DNA of 64,000 bases from an uncultured Ruminococcus sp. (lineage in GTDB: Bacteria > Bacillota > Clostridia > Oscillospirales > Acutalibacteraceae): the NCBI GenBank assembly GCA_902785555.1, contig CACZZB010000003.1, forward strand, positions 62,001 through 126,000. The letters are read 5' to 3'. Below the pieces are notes generated by a model. That model searched no databases. It worked only from the letters and a program-made list of their open reading frames with translations, and was not told the DNA's origin. Positions 45,391-55,252 of the stretch are shown here, one piece after another; the stretch's first letter is position 1; the number at the start of each line of letters is the position of its first letter. A program made the translations under genes and the position numbers.

Positions 45391-45839
45391 GCCAAATCCC
45401 TCGAATCTATTATTATAGTAACAGGTCCGTCATTCAAGAGCAATACTTTCATATCTGCACCGAAAACGCCCTTTTCAACCTTTTTTATGCCGTTTTTAAG
45501 CATACATTCGCAAAAATATTCATACAGTTCATTTGCTCTGTCAGGCTTTTCGGCATTTATGAAATTGGGTCTTCTGCCCTTTCTGCAGTCAGCCGACAGT
45601 GTAAAATTGGAAACTGCAAGAACTTCACCGTCAATATCCTGCAATGACAGGTTCATTTTATCGTTTTCATCTGTAAATATTCTCAATACGGATATTTTTG
45701 CACTGAGTTTTTCGGCATCTTTTTTCGTGTCACCGTTCTCTACACCCAATAATATCAGAAATCCATGGGCTATACTGCCGACAGTTTCACTTCCGACAGT
45801 CACCTTACATTCTGTTACTCTTTGTATTACCGCTTTCAT
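45387..45839 (-). CDS. dtd: D-aminoacyl-tRNA deacylase
   Basis: A 150-residue protein, the normal Dtd length. It shows [15 protein letters not shown] at the start, [15 protein letters not shown] near residue 78 and [11 protein letters not shown] near 136, the latter carrying the Gly-Pro motif that excludes L-amino acids. It removes D-amino acids wrongly loaded on tRNA. It follows rel by 5 bases, a common Firmicutes pair. Confidence 0.95.
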   Translation of the reverse strand: MKAVIQRVTECKVTVGSETVGSIAHGFLILLGVENGDTKKDAEKLSAKISVLRIFTDENDKMNLSLQDIDGEVLAVSNFTLSADCRKGRRPNFINAEKPDRANELYEYFCECMLKNGIKKVEKGVFGADMKVLLLNDGPVTIIIDSRDLA

Positions 45840-45844
45840 TAAAA

Positions 45845-48031
45845 TTAATTCCTCTCTATCGACACTATACCCTGTATACCGCTCAGACGGCTTATTACCA
45901 TTTTAAGATGATTTATTCCGTTTACAGTGATAGATACTTCGATATGTGCCATGCCGTTTTTGAATTCCCTTGAATTAAGGGCGTGTATGAACAGGTGCAT
46001 CGCTGAAAGCTGATTGGTTATATCGGCTAAAAGACCTGTACGGTCAGCCGCCATTATCTGAAGTGTTGACTGGAATGTTTCATGTGATATATTATCCGCC
46101 CATTCGACTTTCACCCAACGCTCATGCTCGGGACAATTCTCTATATCTGCCGGAACATTCGTACAGTTTCTTTTGTGTATGGAAACACCGTAGCCCCTTG
46201 TTATGAATCCTACTATGTCATCTCCGGGAAGCGGATTACAGCACCTTGAATATTTCACAAGACAGTCATCCAAACCCGAAACATTGACACCGCTGCTGAC
46301 TTTTTTCTTGACAGGCTCTGTTATAACGACCTGTGCAGGCTGTTCCTTTTCGGAATATTTCTTGAAATATTCTTCCTTCAGTTTAGGGAGTATTCTCCAG
46401 AGCTGTACTCCTCCATAGCCTATCGAGGCATAGAAATCTTCAAGATTATTGCAGTTCTGTCTGTGAATGGTATCGGCAAGAAATTCTTCAAGTTCCTTTT
46501 CGGGAACATTTATACCCAATCTTTTGAATTCGGTTTCAAGCTGAGACTTGCCTTCGGCAATATTTTCATCACGCTTTTCACGCTTGAACCAAAGACGAAT
46601 TTTACTTCTCGCTTCACTTGTCCTGACTATATTCAGCCAATCCCTGCTCGGTCCCGCACCGTTTTCTTTTGTAGTCATTATTTCGACTATCTCACCGTTT
46701 TTGACTTTATAGTCTATCGGTACTATCCTTTTATCGACTTTTGCACCAATCATTCTGTGACCTACTTCACTGTGTATCGCATAGGCTACGTCTATTACGG
46801 TAGCACCGTTGGGAAGGCTTATTACATCACCCTTGGGGGTGAATATGAAAACATCTTCGGGCACCAAGTCCATTTTTATTGTTCTGACGATATCCGTTGA
46901 ATCATTGTCACTCTGATTTTCAAGCATTTTTCTTATCCATGCAAGACGTTCATCAAGTGCATTTTTCTTTGTGATACCCTCTTTATATTTCCAATGTGCA
47001 GCTATACCGTATTCAGCCGTATAGTGCATTTCCCATGTCCTTATCTGTATTTCAAAGGGGATACCCTCTTTTCCGATAACAGTCGTATGAAGTGACTGAT
47101 ACATATTAGCCTTTGGCGTTGAGATATAGTCCTTGAATCTGTTAGGCAAGGGCTTGAACAGGTCGTGAACGACACCCAGTACATTGTAGCAGTCCGCTAC
47201 CGTATCAACTATTACTCTGACAGCAAAGATATCATATATCTGATCCATTGTACGGCCTTTTACATAAGTTTTCTTGTAAATGCCGTGTATGCTTTTTACT
47301 CTGCCCTCTATATAGACATTGTTTATTTCATCTTTCAGTCTTTCATAAATAGTCTGCTTTATCTGAGCCACAAAATTTATCCTGTCCTTGCTTTTGGCTT
47401 CAAGCTGTCTTTCAATCTCGGCATAGCCTACGGGGTCAAGATATCTTATAGAGAGGTCTTCAAGTTCTTCCTTGAGTGCCCTGATACCCAATCTGTGTGC
47501 AATGGGAGCGTAAACTTCCATTACTTCAAGAGCCTTGTCCCTGCGGTGCTGTTCCTTCATGCAGTCTATTGTACGCATATTATGCAGCCTGTCCGCTAAT
47601 TTTATTATTATCACTCTTATGTCATTTGACATTGCTATCAGCATTTTACGGATATTTTCAGCCTGCTGTTCTTCCCTTGACGAATACGGTATCTTGCCCA
47701 ATTTCGTTACACCGTCAATCAAATTGGCTATTTCGCTGCCGAACATTTTGGTAACTTCTTCAAGCGTTACGGGAGTATCTTCGACAACATCGTGCATGAG
47801 TGCAGCCGCAAGGGATTCAGAATCCATACCGAGTTCCGCAAGTATACAGGCTACCGAAGTTGGATGGAGAATATAAGGTATTCCCGATGCCCTGCGTTGG
47901 TCTCCGTGCATCTTGTCCGCAAACCTGTACGCTCGTTCAACCAACTCAAAATCATAGCTGTGGTCGCTTTTTTTCATCAAATCTACTAACTCATGGTAAT
48001 CCTGATAAAATTTATGTGTGCTTTCCGACAT
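45845..48031 (-). CDS. rel: Bifunctional (p)ppGpp synthetase/hydrolase
   Basis: A 728-residue RSH protein. In order: HD hydrolase domain with H-D-V-V-E-D-T near residue 80, synthetase domain with [10 protein letters not shown] near 265 and Y-Q-S-L-H-T-T-V near 315, TGS domain (D-V-F-I-F-T-P-K-G) near 395, zinc-finger/helical region ([11 protein letters not shown]) near 588, and ACT domain at the C-terminus. Both active sites look intact. It sets the stringent response to amino acid shortage. Its start overlaps the end of recJ by 20 bases. Confidence 0.96.
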   Translation of the reverse strand: MSESTHKFYQDYHELVDLMKKSDHSYDFELVERAYRFADKMHGDQRRASGIPYILHPTSVACILAELGMDSESLAAALMHDVVEDTPVTLEEVTKMFGSEIANLIDGVTKLGKIPYSSREEQQAENIRKMLIAMSNDIRVIIIKLADRLHNMRTIDCMKEQHRRDKALEVMEVYAPIAHRLGIRALKEELEDLSIRYLDPVGYAEIERQLEAKSKDRINFVAQIKQTIYERLKDEINNVYIEGRVKSIHGIYKKTYVKGRTMDQIYDIFAVRVIVDTVADCYNVLGVVHDLFKPLPNRFKDYISTPKANMYQSLHTTVIGKEGIPFEIQIRTWEMHYTAEYGIAAHWKYKEGITKKNALDERLAWIRKMLENQSDNDSTDIVRTIKMDLVPEDVFIFTPKGDVISLPNGATVIDVAYAIHSEVGHRMIGAKVDKRIVPIDYKVKNGEIVEIMTTKENGAGPSRDWLNIVRTSEARSKIRLWFKREKRDENIAEGKSQLETEFKRLGINVPEKELEEFLADTIHRQNCNNLEDFYASIGYGGVQLWRILPKLKEEYFKKYSEKEQPAQVVITEPVKKKVSSGVNVSGLDDCLVKYSRCCNPLPGDDIVGFITRGYGVSIHKRNCTNVPADIENCPEHERWVKVEWADNISHETFQSTLQIMAADRTGLLADITNQLSAMHLFIHALNSREFKNGMAHIEVSITVNGINHLKMVISRLSGIQGIVSIERN

Positions 48032-50057
48032 GGCTTATATCCTCCTTTAATTTTATATATATCGGCGACGCTTCAAGCGTCACTTTGACACCTATATCAA
48101 GTACAGATATCTTTAATCTGTCCATTTCCCTTTCGTAGTCTATAAGACCTCTTTCACAAAGTATCTCAAGCATGATAAGCAGTTTAAAGGCATCTATCGA
48201 CTGCATATTCAGCTTATATAAAAGGGAATCTATGAAATAAAACTGTTTTTTGGTATTTCTCAGATAACGGTAAAGCTGTGCGAATTCATCTCTTGACGGG
48301 AGTTTATCGGCAATTTTCTCCGAGATGACTCCGCTTTTATAAGCATCATGATCCTGCAATGAATACATTGCCTTTTCATTGTCAAAACCTGATAATTTTA
48401 TATCTCTTACATTGAATGACATATTCTCTCTGCCCTGATATACGTTCAGTTCAAGACATACGGCAAAATCAAGTATATCTCCCTCACTGTACGGGAATTC
48501 ATTGACCGTTGTTGAAAACTTCATTATATTGAGTCTTGTATTGTCCTTTGATACGGCTAATTTCAAGTGTTTTCCCTCGGAAAGAGGTATTATCTTGTCC
48601 AATCTCATATTGCACAGTGCAAAGACAGGCTTTGAATTTCCGAAGCCGAAAGGCTCAAAATCCTGAAGCTGATGTACCATATCGGGAACGAGTTTTTCGG
48701 GATTCAGCTTGCAGTCAACTTTCAGTGACATCAAAGCCATTTTTTCCTCTTTATTCGCATAGTCGTTTATAGCTTTTCTGAAATCGGCAATGTTTTCTTT
48801 TTTTATGCTGAATCCTATCGCCATCGGATGACCGCCGAATTTATCAAGATATTCCGAGCAGGCAAAAAGAGCATCTACTATCGAAAATCCCGATACACTT
48901 CTTCCCGAACCCTTGCATATATCTCCGTCTTCCGAAATTATTATAGACGGCTTGCCGAACATTTCCGTCACTCTTGATGATACTATCCCTATAACTCCGG
49001 GATTCCATCCCTCTGAGGAAATGACAAGAACTCTGTCATAGGTAAGTTCGGGATTCAGTTTCAGCATTTCGCATATCTGATTGAATATATCCAACTCTAT
49101 CGACTGTCTTTCAGAATTGAGTCTGTTCAGCAGTTCAGCTTTTTGAACTGCCTCGTCATAGTCCTCTGTCAGAAACATTCTCAGAGCATCATCAGCCGAG
49201 CCGAGTCTGCCGACAGCGTTTATTCTCGGTGCTATCCTGAAAGCTATATTTCCTGCATTTATATTATCTATATTGGAGATATCTATAAGACCTGTCAGAC
49301 CCGCCCTTTCGGTGTTTGCCATATTTCTCAGACCTGTTTTTACGATAGTCCTGTTCTCTCCCGTAAGCGGCACAAGGTCGGCTATTGTACCGATAGCGGC
49401 TATTTCACCGTAATTTTCCATTACGGAGAACTGTTCTCCCTCCAATGCCATAACCAGCTTGAGGGCTATACCTGCTCCGCAGAAATCTTCATACGGCGAA
49501 GTATCATCCGTTCTGTGAGGATTCACAACAGCAACTGCACGGGGAATAATATCCTGTGTCTTATGGTGGTCTGTGACGACAACATCTATACCAAGTTCAT
49601 TTGCATGGTCTATCTCATTGATTGCCGCTATGCCGTTATCCACTGTTATGATAAGCTGTACACCGTATCCTTTCAGCTTATCGACAGCTTTCATATTCAT
49701 TCCGTAACCTTCCGATGTCCTGTCGGGGATATAATACATTACATCAGCGAATACCGATTCAAGATATGAATATAATATAGTCGTAGCCGTTACACCGTCA
49801 CAGTCATAATCCCCGTATATGCATATTTTTTCGCCTGATGTAACAGCTTTTTTTATCCTTTCGACTGCCTTGTCCATATCCTTTATATTAAACGGGTCAC
49901 TCAATGAACTGTCAGCCGAAAAAAATTTTTCTATATCCTCTTTTTCCGTTATGCCCCTGATGACAAGCAGTAACGCTGTGAATACAGGTATACCGTATTT
50001 TGCCGATATCATCTTTACCTTTTCCTTGTCAACCGCTGAGATCATCCATTTCTTCAT
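48012..50057 (-). CDS. recJ: Single-stranded-DNA-specific 5'-3' exonuclease RecJ
   Basis: A 681-residue DHH-family nuclease. Motifs: G-D-Y-D-C-D-G-V-T-A near residue 80, V-V-T-D-H-H-K (DHH) near 163, D-L-V-P-L-T-G near 233, and the DHHA1 motif G-G-H-P-M-A-I-G near 410, then the OB domain. RecJ resects 5' ends in recombination and base-excision repair. About 120 extra C-terminal residues follow the OB domain, as in other Firmicutes RecJ. It is the first gene of the recJ-rel-dtd-MBL-hemZ run and has its own promoter. Confidence 0.95.
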   Translation of the reverse strand: MKKWMISAVDKEKVKMISAKYGIPVFTALLLVIRGITEKEDIEKFFSADSSLSDPFNIKDMDKAVERIKKAVTSGEKICIYGDYDCDGVTATTILYSYLESVFADVMYYIPDRTSEGYGMNMKAVDKLKGYGVQLIITVDNGIAAINEIDHANELGIDVVVTDHHKTQDIIPRAVAVVNPHRTDDTSPYEDFCGAGIALKLVMALEGEQFSVMENYGEIAAIGTIADLVPLTGENRTIVKTGLRNMANTERAGLTGLIDISNIDNINAGNIAFRIAPRINAVGRLGSADDALRMFLTEDYDEAVQKAELLNRLNSERQSIELDIFNQICEMLKLNPELTYDRVLVISSEGWNPGVIGIVSSRVTEMFGKPSIIISEDGDICKGSGRSVSGFSIVDALFACSEYLDKFGGHPMAIGFSIKKENIADFRKAINDYANKEEKMALMSLKVDCKLNPEKLVPDMVHQLQDFEPFGFGNSKPVFALCNMRLDKIIPLSEGKHLKLAVSKDNTRLNIMKFSTTVNEFPYSEGDILDFAVCLELNVYQGRENMSFNVRDIKLSGFDNEKAMYSLQDHDAYKSGVISEKIADKLPSRDEFAQLYRYLRNTKKQFYFIDSLLYKLNMQSIDAFKLLIMLEILCERGLIDYEREMDRLKISVLDIGVKVTLEASPIYIKLKEDISHVGKHT

Positions 50058-50090
50058 TCCCTTGCACCGCTCCTTTTTCTGTATTTTATT

Positions 50091-50119
50091 ATGATATCAC
50101 GTTTTTTGCTTTAATTCAA
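50091..50119 (-). promoter_or_regulatory. Promoter of the recJ operon
   Basis: Minus-strand TTGAAT (50119-50114), 17 bases, TATCAT (50096-50091), 34 bases before the ATG. Confidence 0.6.
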
Positions 50120-50148
50120 TATTTTCAAGTGCTTTTTAAATAAAAAAA

Positions 50149-50178
50149 TCGTCTGCAAACACAAGATTTACAGACAGT
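50149..50178. terminator. Terminator of the HD-protein gene
   Basis: GTCTG-C-AAA pairs with TTT-A-CAGAC around a short loop, flanked by seven A/T bases on both sides, so it can work on either strand. It lies 8 bases past the minus-strand HD gene. Confidence 0.85.
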
Positions 50179-50185
50179 TTTTTTA

Positions 50186-50767
50186 TTATTTCATGGCAGA
50201 AGTGTGTTTTTCACGCAGGTAAGTCGATTCAAGGTCGGCAAGATGCAGCTTGACTGCAAGAGGATATTTTTCATACGCAAGGCTTATTGCAAAGCTGCCG
50301 CCCCTTGCCGCTTCATCAAAACCGCCCATGTGCCATCTTATGGCGACCGCTTCGGGAGTTTTCAATCTCATAAATCTTTCGATAAGAAAAACCGATTTTT
50401 CACCGTGACCGTATGGGAACGCATCTTCAACGGAATAATATGGCTTTTTCTCCCATTGTCCCGTTTCATCATTCTTGACATTCCTCGTTGATACTTTATA
50501 GAATTGTGCCTTGCACAGGTCATGAAGCAATGCACATATTGCAAAACTTTCCATACTGTCCGTTTCGGCATTGAAATGCTTTTCGACCATTGTATGATAA
50601 ACGCTCAGGCTGTGCATTACAAGACCACATTCACAAGCTCCGTGGAATTTTGTGCTTGCAGGGGCTGTAAAAAAATCTGTTCTTTGAAGCCATTCCAAAA
50701 GCTCTGCCGAACCTTCCCTTTTTATATTTTCCTTGTATATTTCGATAAATTCCTCTTTGTAACCCAT
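50186..50767 (-). CDS. HD-domain phosphohydrolase-like protein
   Basis: A 193-residue protein with an HD motif, C-A-L-L-H-D-L-C-K near residue 80, an upstream H-G-A-C-E-C-G-L-V-M-H-S near 42 and a later I-R-W-H-M-G-G-F near 150, which can supply further metal ligands. It probably hydrolyses a nucleotide or phosphate ester. ATG at 50767 is set by AAGGAG 5 bases upstream; the TTG five codons earlier precedes that site. Confidence 0.8.
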   Translation of the reverse strand: MGYKEEFIEIYKENIKREGSAELLEWLQRTDFFTAPASTKFHGACECGLVMHSLSVYHTMVEKHFNAETDSMESFAICALLHDLCKAQFYKVSTRNVKNDETGQWEKKPYYSVEDAFPYGHGEKSVFLIERFMRLKTPEAVAIRWHMGGFDEAARGGSFAISLAYEKYPLAVKLHLADLESTYLREKHTSAMK

Positions 50768-50787
50768 AATATCTCCTTTCAAAATGA

Positions 50788-51339
50788 TTATTTCAATCTG
50801 TCATTATAGTGTGCCCTTTCACCGCCGATAAATTTCGGACGTGTACGGGCTGATGTGATATGTGCTTCGCCTATCTGTTTTATCGAAAGTGTCAGCGGAA
50901 CGGCTACATCTTTGAGGTGCATACCGATAAGCACTCCGCCTATGTCAATGCCTGCATCAGCTTTGATATGCTCAACAACGGCAGGTTCTTTGAGAGTATT
51001 ATAAGTTATAGTCGCAAATGAACCGCCTGCTTTGGGTTGCGGTACAACATTGACGGTTTCCCTGTTCTGTGCAAGGGCTGCGGCATTTTCGACTACTACC
51101 GCCCTGTTGAGATGTTCACAGCACTGAGCCGCTATATATATACCTCTTTTTTCAAGCTCGGGATATATCCCGTCAAATATTGCCTGAGCGATTTCCATGC
51201 TTGACGCTGTGCCGAAGGATTTTCCTGCGACCGTGCTTGATGAACAGCCTACCACAAAAACAGAATTTTTCTTTAAATCAGCTTTTTCCAATATTTCGAT
51301 AACCGCTTGTTTTGCTGCGGCTGTTATTTCCTCGTACAT
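50788..51339 (-). CDS. UPF0340 (TIGR01440/YwlG) family protein
   Basis: A 183-residue protein highly typical of the family: V-V-G-C-S-S-S-T-V-A-G near residue 29, A-A-Q-C-C-E-H-L-N-R-A-V-V near 70 and G-G-V-L-I-G-M-H-L-K near 133. No function is established. Conserved Cys and His suggest a binding or catalytic site. It lies 20 bases before the HD gene, so the two probably form an operon. Confidence 0.9.
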   Translation of the reverse strand: MYEEITAAAKQAVIEILEKADLKKNSVFVVGCSSSTVAGKSFGTASSMEIAQAIFDGIYPELEKRGIYIAAQCCEHLNRAVVVENAAALAQNRETVNVVPQPKAGGSFATITYNTLKEPAVVEHIKADAGIDIGGVLIGMHLKDVAVPLTLSIKQIGEAHITSARTRPKFIGGERAHYNDRLK

Positions 51340-51368
51340 AAATAAAACACCTCATCTTTTTTATAAAC

Positions 51369-51404
51369 ACTTTAAGGCACCTCTGTGGAGAGATGCCTTA
51401 AAGT
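51369..51404 (-). terminator. Terminator of ispH-rpsA
   Basis: ACTTTAAGGCA pairs fully with TGCCTTAAAGT (11 pairs) around a 14-base loop. The T-run on the minus strand is short (GTTTAT). Confidence 0.8.
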
Positions 51405-51426
51405 CATATAGGAATTTCTAAAAAAA

Positions 51427-53379
51427 TCAAGCTTCTTCTTCAGCAGGCTCATTTGCTGCTTTTATTGAAAGGCTTATTCTCTTTTTGTCAAAGTCTACTG
51501 CTGTTATTTTAGCATTGACTTTCTGACCTACTGTAAGAACATCCTGGGGTTTCTCGATTCTTTCATTGGATATCTGTGAAACATGGATAAGACCGTCAAT
51601 ATGGGGGAGTATTCTTGCGAATGCACCGAACTGTGTCAAGCCTACGATCTCAACTTCACAAACTGTGCCTACAGGATATTGATTCTTGAGTATCTCCCAC
51701 GGATTATCCTCTGCTTTTTTGTAGCCGAGTGATATCTTGTTTTTCTCGGGGTCGAGAGCCTTTATGTAAACTTCAACGGTATCGCCTACATTTACGACCT
51801 CTGACGGATGCTTGATTCTGTTCCATGAAAGCTCGGAAATATGAACCATACCGTCAATACCGCCGATATCAACGAATGCACCATAGGATGTGAGTGACTT
51901 TACTGTACCTGTGTACTTTTTGCCTACTTCTGCTTCTGCCCAGAATGCTTCAGCCTTTTTCTTGTTTTCTTCTTTTTCAACGGCACGGATAGAACCTACT
52001 GCACGTCTTCTCTGATAAGTTGTTTCGATAACGTAGAATGAAACTTCCTGCTTGAGAAGTACGGAAAGATCTGCACCTTTCTTCAAGCCTGTAAGTGACT
52101 GTGGGATAAATATCTTTACACCGTTTGAGACTGCAACGACGCCGCCTTTTACAACTTCCGTCACAACACCTGTTACAACGGTCTTATCCTCACAAGCCTT
52201 GACTATCTCATCCCAGCCTCTCTGAGAATCTATGATTCTCTTTGAAAGAAGGATAGTACCTTCCTGATCGTTGGTTTTCATAATTTTGAGGTCAAGCTCA
52301 TCACCTATTTTAACAAGTTCTTCTGTTTTTGCATTGGGGTCACTTGAAAGCTCTGACAAAGGAACTATACCGGTCTGTTTTCTGCCGACATCAACTCTTA
52401 CCTCAGTAGGTGTAATGCCTACGACAATACCTTTTACCCTTCCGTCTGTATTATAAGTTTTGAGTGACTCCTCGAGAAGCTCCTTGAAGTTTTCTTCGCC
52501 TTCCTCAACCTTTTTCATTTCTTCTTTGATTTCTTCTGACATGGTTTGTAAAACCTCCTTAATAATGCTTGCCGGAGTTGATGCACCGGCTGTAACGCCT
52601 ATAAAACAGGACTTTTTGATTGCTGACATCGGCAATTCGTCAGCGGTTTCGATAAGATACGTTTCCATACATCTGCTTTTGCATATATTGAAAAGCTTAT
52701 TTGTATTGGAGCTGTGTTTTCCGCCTATCACAAGCATAAGGTCAGACTGCGATGCCAATATTTCTGCCTCAGACTGTCTTACAGATGTTGCATTACATAT
52801 TGTATCATAAATTTTTGCATTTGTACAGAGTTTTTGAACTTTCGACAAACATTTTTTCCATTCCGACATATCAAAAGTGGTCTGAGCAACGACACACACA
52901 CTTTTTTCTTTTATATACGGAAACTTTTCCAACAGTTCATCTAATCCGTCACTATTTGAGAATGTATGACATTCCGAACTGCAATGACCTATAATTCCTT
53001 GTACTTCGGGGTGATTTTTATCGCCTGCAATCAGTATTATATCACAAATTTTTGAATGTTGCAACACTATATTATGAATTTTTATTACAAAAGGACAAGT
53101 TGCATTTCTGTATTTCAAGCCGAGAGACTTTATTTTTTCTTCTGTTTGTGACGGAATACCATGTGCTCTTATTACAAGCACTGCATTTCTGTCTGCTTCT
53201 TCGGGAGTTTCCGCTGTTTTTACTCCTCTTTCCTCAAATTCACGCACTTTTTGGGGATTATGGATTATAGGGCCGAGGGTACATACTTTTTCTCCGCTGT
53301 CAAGAAGTTCCTCGACTATATTTACCGCACGGCTGACTCCGAAACAATATCCTGCCGATTTTGCTACCGTTACTTTCAT
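51427..53379 (-). CDS. ispH: IspH-RpsA fusion: HMBPP reductase with four S1 domains
   Basis: A 650-residue fusion known from Clostridia. Residues 1-~285 are 4-hydroxy-3-methylbut-2-enyl diphosphate reductase, the last step of the MEP isoprenoid pathway, with iron-sulfur cysteines in S-A-G-Y-C-F-G-V (residue 12), N-A-T-C-P-F-V (about 95) and D-T-I-C-N-A-T (about 195), plus R-A-H-G-I-P near 72. A short acidic linker (E-E-I-K-E-E-M-K-K-V-E-E-G-E) leads to four S1 domains (~305-640), two with G-A-F-V/G-A-F-A blocks, equivalent to ribosomal protein S1. Why the pair is fused is unknown. It overlaps plsC by 4 bases. Confidence 0.95.
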   Translation of the reverse strand: MKVTVAKSAGYCFGVSRAVNIVEELLDSGEKVCTLGPIIHNPQKVREFEERGVKTAETPEEADRNAVLVIRAHGIPSQTEEKIKSLGLKYRNATCPFVIKIHNIVLQHSKICDIILIAGDKNHPEVQGIIGHCSSECHTFSNSDGLDELLEKFPYIKEKSVCVVAQTTFDMSEWKKCLSKVQKLCTNAKIYDTICNATSVRQSEAEILASQSDLMLVIGGKHSSNTNKLFNICKSRCMETYLIETADELPMSAIKKSCFIGVTAGASTPASIIKEVLQTMSEEIKEEMKKVEEGEENFKELLEESLKTYNTDGRVKGIVVGITPTEVRVDVGRKQTGIVPLSELSSDPNAKTEELVKIGDELDLKIMKTNDQEGTILLSKRIIDSQRGWDEIVKACEDKTVVTGVVTEVVKGGVVAVSNGVKIFIPQSLTGLKKGADLSVLLKQEVSFYVIETTYQRRRAVGSIRAVEKEENKKKAEAFWAEAEVGKKYTGTVKSLTSYGAFVDIGGIDGMVHISELSWNRIKHPSEVVNVGDTVEVYIKALDPEKNKISLGYKKAEDNPWEILKNQYPVGTVCEVEIVGLTQFGAFARILPHIDGLIHVSQISNERIEKPQDVLTVGQKVNAKITAVDFDKKRISLSIKAANEPAEEEA

Positions 53380-53987
53380 TTCAAATCATTTTCCCTTAAT
53401 TTTTTTATTTCCGCCATTATTTTTCTGCTTGAATTTCTGTATTCTTCGGGAGTTCCATTTTCAAGACCGAGTTCCTGAGGTGTCATTGGCTTTCCTATGG
53501 ATATTTTCACCTGTTGGAATGGTTTTATTTTTTTATTCTTGGGGGTTATACATACAGGTATTACGGGGACATTCATCTGATGTGCTATGATTGACGCTCC
53601 CGATTTCGGTCTTAAAAATTCACCTGTTTTTGAACGTGTACCCTCAATGAATATACCGAGAAGTTTGCCGTCTTTGACTATATTTTCGGCTTCGTTTATA
53701 GCCTTTCCGTCACCGGCACCACGATTTACGGGAAATGCTCCGAGATGCCTTATTACCCAGCCTGCTATCGGATTTTTGAATAACTCTGCCTTAGCCATAT
53801 AAAATATCTGTCTTTTCATTGCGATTCCCAGAAGTACAGGGTCATTATTGGATAAGTGGTTTGAACAGACTATATATGCTCCGTCATCGGGAACATTTTC
53901 CCTTCCGTTTATCTTATACCAAAACAACAGCTTATAAAACGGCATCAATAATCCTCTGCCAAAAGTATAAAAAGGACTCATCTTCAT
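53376..53987 (-). CDS. plsC: 1-acyl-sn-glycerol-3-phosphate acyltransferase
   Basis: A 203-residue PlsC-type acyltransferase that acylates lysophosphatidic acid to phosphatidic acid at the membrane. The catalytic box is S-N-H-L-S-N-N-D-P near residue 37 (HX4D), followed by the substrate-phosphate motif F-I-E-G-T-R-S near 114 and P-V-I-P-V-C-I near 140. An N-terminal hydrophobic segment anchors it. It sits in cmk-plsC-ispH order, with 1- and 4-base overlaps. Confidence 0.93.
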   Translation of the reverse strand: MKMSPFYTFGRGLLMPFYKLLFWYKINGRENVPDDGAYIVCSNHLSNNDPVLLGIAMKRQIFYMAKAELFKNPIAGWVIRHLGAFPVNRGAGDGKAINEAENIVKDGKLLGIFIEGTRSKTGEFLRPKSGASIIAHQMNVPVIPVCITPKNKKIKPFQQVKISIGKPMTPQELGLENGTPEEYRNSSRKIMAEIKKLRENDLK

Positions 53988-54652
53988 TATTCCATATTCT
54001 CCTTTATTATATCAGCGATTTTCCTGACAGATTCTTCAAGAGTTATCTCTGATGTATCAACTATAAATGCACTGTCGGCAGGTTTAAGCGGAGCTATTTC
54101 CCTGTGTGAATCGTTGTAGTCACGCTTGACTATATCCTCCAGAACAGTATCATAATCTGCACTTTCGCCTTTTTCGGCAAGCTGAGCAACTCTCCTCTTT
54201 GCCCTTACCTCCGGGGAAGCCGTCAGAAATATTTTTACCTGTGCATTGGGCAATACCACTGTACCTATATCCCTGCCGTCCATGATAACATTATCTGCCT
54301 TTGCAAAATTCCTCTGCAAGTCCAACAAAAATTCTCTGACTTCGGGTATAGCCGACACCGTTGAAGCTGCCATTGAAACAGTTTCGGTACGAATTTCTCC
54401 CGAAATGTCCTCGTCATTCAATAATATATGCTGTTCACCGTTAAAGAAGATTATTCTTATATCAATATCTTTCAGAAGTTTGTTAACAGCCTTACTGTCG
54501 CCCTCATCTATGCCTTTTTTTATGCACGCAAGACCTACCGCCCTGTATATCGCCCCTGTATCGACATATATGAAACCGAGTTCAGCCGATACTTTTTTAG
54601 CGATAGTGCTTTTGCCTGCCCCTGCCGGACCGTCTATTGCTACTGCTATCAT
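53987..54652 (-). CDS. cmk: Cytidylate kinase
   Basis: A 221-residue CMP/dCMP kinase. P-loop G-P-A-G-A-G-K-S near residue 9, V-D-T-G-A-I-Y-R-A near 31, D-G-R-D-I-G-T-V-V near 128 and R-V-A-Q-L-A-E near 155 are conserved. ATG at 54652 is chosen because GGAGG stands 8 bases upstream and the protein then begins at M-I-A-V-A-I-D-G; a longer frame adds 11 unlike residues. Heads the cmk-plsC-ispH operon. Confidence 0.95.
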   Translation of the reverse strand: MIAVAIDGPAGAGKSTIAKKVSAELGFIYVDTGAIYRAVGLACIKKGIDEGDSKAVNKLLKDIDIRIIFFNGEQHILLNDEDISGEIRTETVSMAASTVSAIPEVREFLLDLQRNFAKADNVIMDGRDIGTVVLPNAQVKIFLTASPEVRAKRRVAQLAEKGESADYDTVLEDIVKRDYNDSHREIAPLKPADSAFIVDTSEITLEESVRKIADIIKENME

Positions 54653-54687
54653 AAATTCTTCCTCCAATAACTGCATATTATACAATC

Positions 54688-54715
54688 ATTATATCATATT
54701 TTCCAAAAATTACAA
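54688..54715 (-). promoter_or_regulatory. Promoter of cmk-plsC-ispH
   Basis: Minus-strand TTGTAA (54715-54710), 16 bases, TATAAT (54693-54688), with TGA directly before the -10. Confidence 0.65.
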
Positions 54716-54740
54716 CACAAAACTTTCATAAAAACAAAAT

Positions 54741-54770
54741 ACGGAAATACAAAAAAATCTGCATCTCCGT
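54741..54770 (-). terminator. Terminator of the HTH gene (copy 1 of duplicated hairpin)
   Basis: ACGGAAATACA...TGCATCTCCGT forms a stem; the minus strand continues ATTTTGTTTTT. An almost identical ~36-base copy lies at 55787-55822, in direct orientation, on the far side of the HTH/membrane gene pair. Confidence 0.82.
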
Positions 54771-54814
54771 TTGTTTGCAGTCAAAGACCTATAATCTCAT
54801 ATATAAACAAGAAC

Positions 54815-55084
54815 TCATCTTGAAAAATTCAATTTTTTAATATCCTTTGTCACTTCGGGACAATATTCAATAATATCCTGAACATTACATTCAAGTTCTT
54901 TACAGATTGCTGCAAGAACATACAAATCTACCCTGCTGATATCTCCGATGTAATATCCCTGTACTGTTTCAAAACGAAGTCCGCACTTTACACACAGTTT
55001 ATTTTTTGAATATCCTTTTTCTGCCATAATTTTATCAAGTTTAAATACAATTCCCGAATAATTGGAATTTGGCCTTTTTTTCAT
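54815..55084 (-). CDS. Xre-family HTH transcriptional regulator
   Basis: An 89-residue protein with a Cro/CI-type helix-turn-helix at residues ~12-70 (L-D-K-I-M-A-E-K-G-Y-S-K-N-K-L, then V-D-L-Y-V-L-A-A-I-C-K-E-L-E-C-N-V-Q-D-I-I-E-Y). No second domain is present. It diverges from a small membrane protein gene across 168 bases that hold a strong promoter and three ACATTCT half-sites. It probably represses that promoter. Confidence 0.85.
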   Translation of the reverse strand: MKKRPNSNYSGIVFKLDKIMAEKGYSKNKLCVKCGLRFETVQGYYIGDISRVDLYVLAAICKELECNVQDIIEYCPEVTKDIKKLNFSR

Positions 55085-55125
55085 ATAAGATCACCCCATA
55101 AAAAGAATAACAAAGAATTTTATAC

Positions 55126-55177
55126 TTGACATTCTCCATTAGAATGTAGTATAATCAATACAGTGATTCTACATTCT
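55126..55177 (+). promoter_or_regulatory. Promoter of membrane protein gene with three operator half-sites
   Basis: TTGACA (55126-55131), 18 bases, TATAAT (55150-55155). ACATTCT at 55129-55135, its complement AGAATGT at 55141-55147, and ACATTCT at 55171-55177 make a 7-bp inverted repeat across the spacer and a second, 9-bp one (AGAATGTAG/CTACATTCT) around the -10. This layout fits repression by the adjacent HTH protein. Confidence 0.8.
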
Positions 55178-55252
55178 GATAGAGAACCAAAAATTCCCTG
55201 TCGGAATTATCAGTTACAATAAAGTTAAAAACTGAAAGGTGTTGATCAAATA

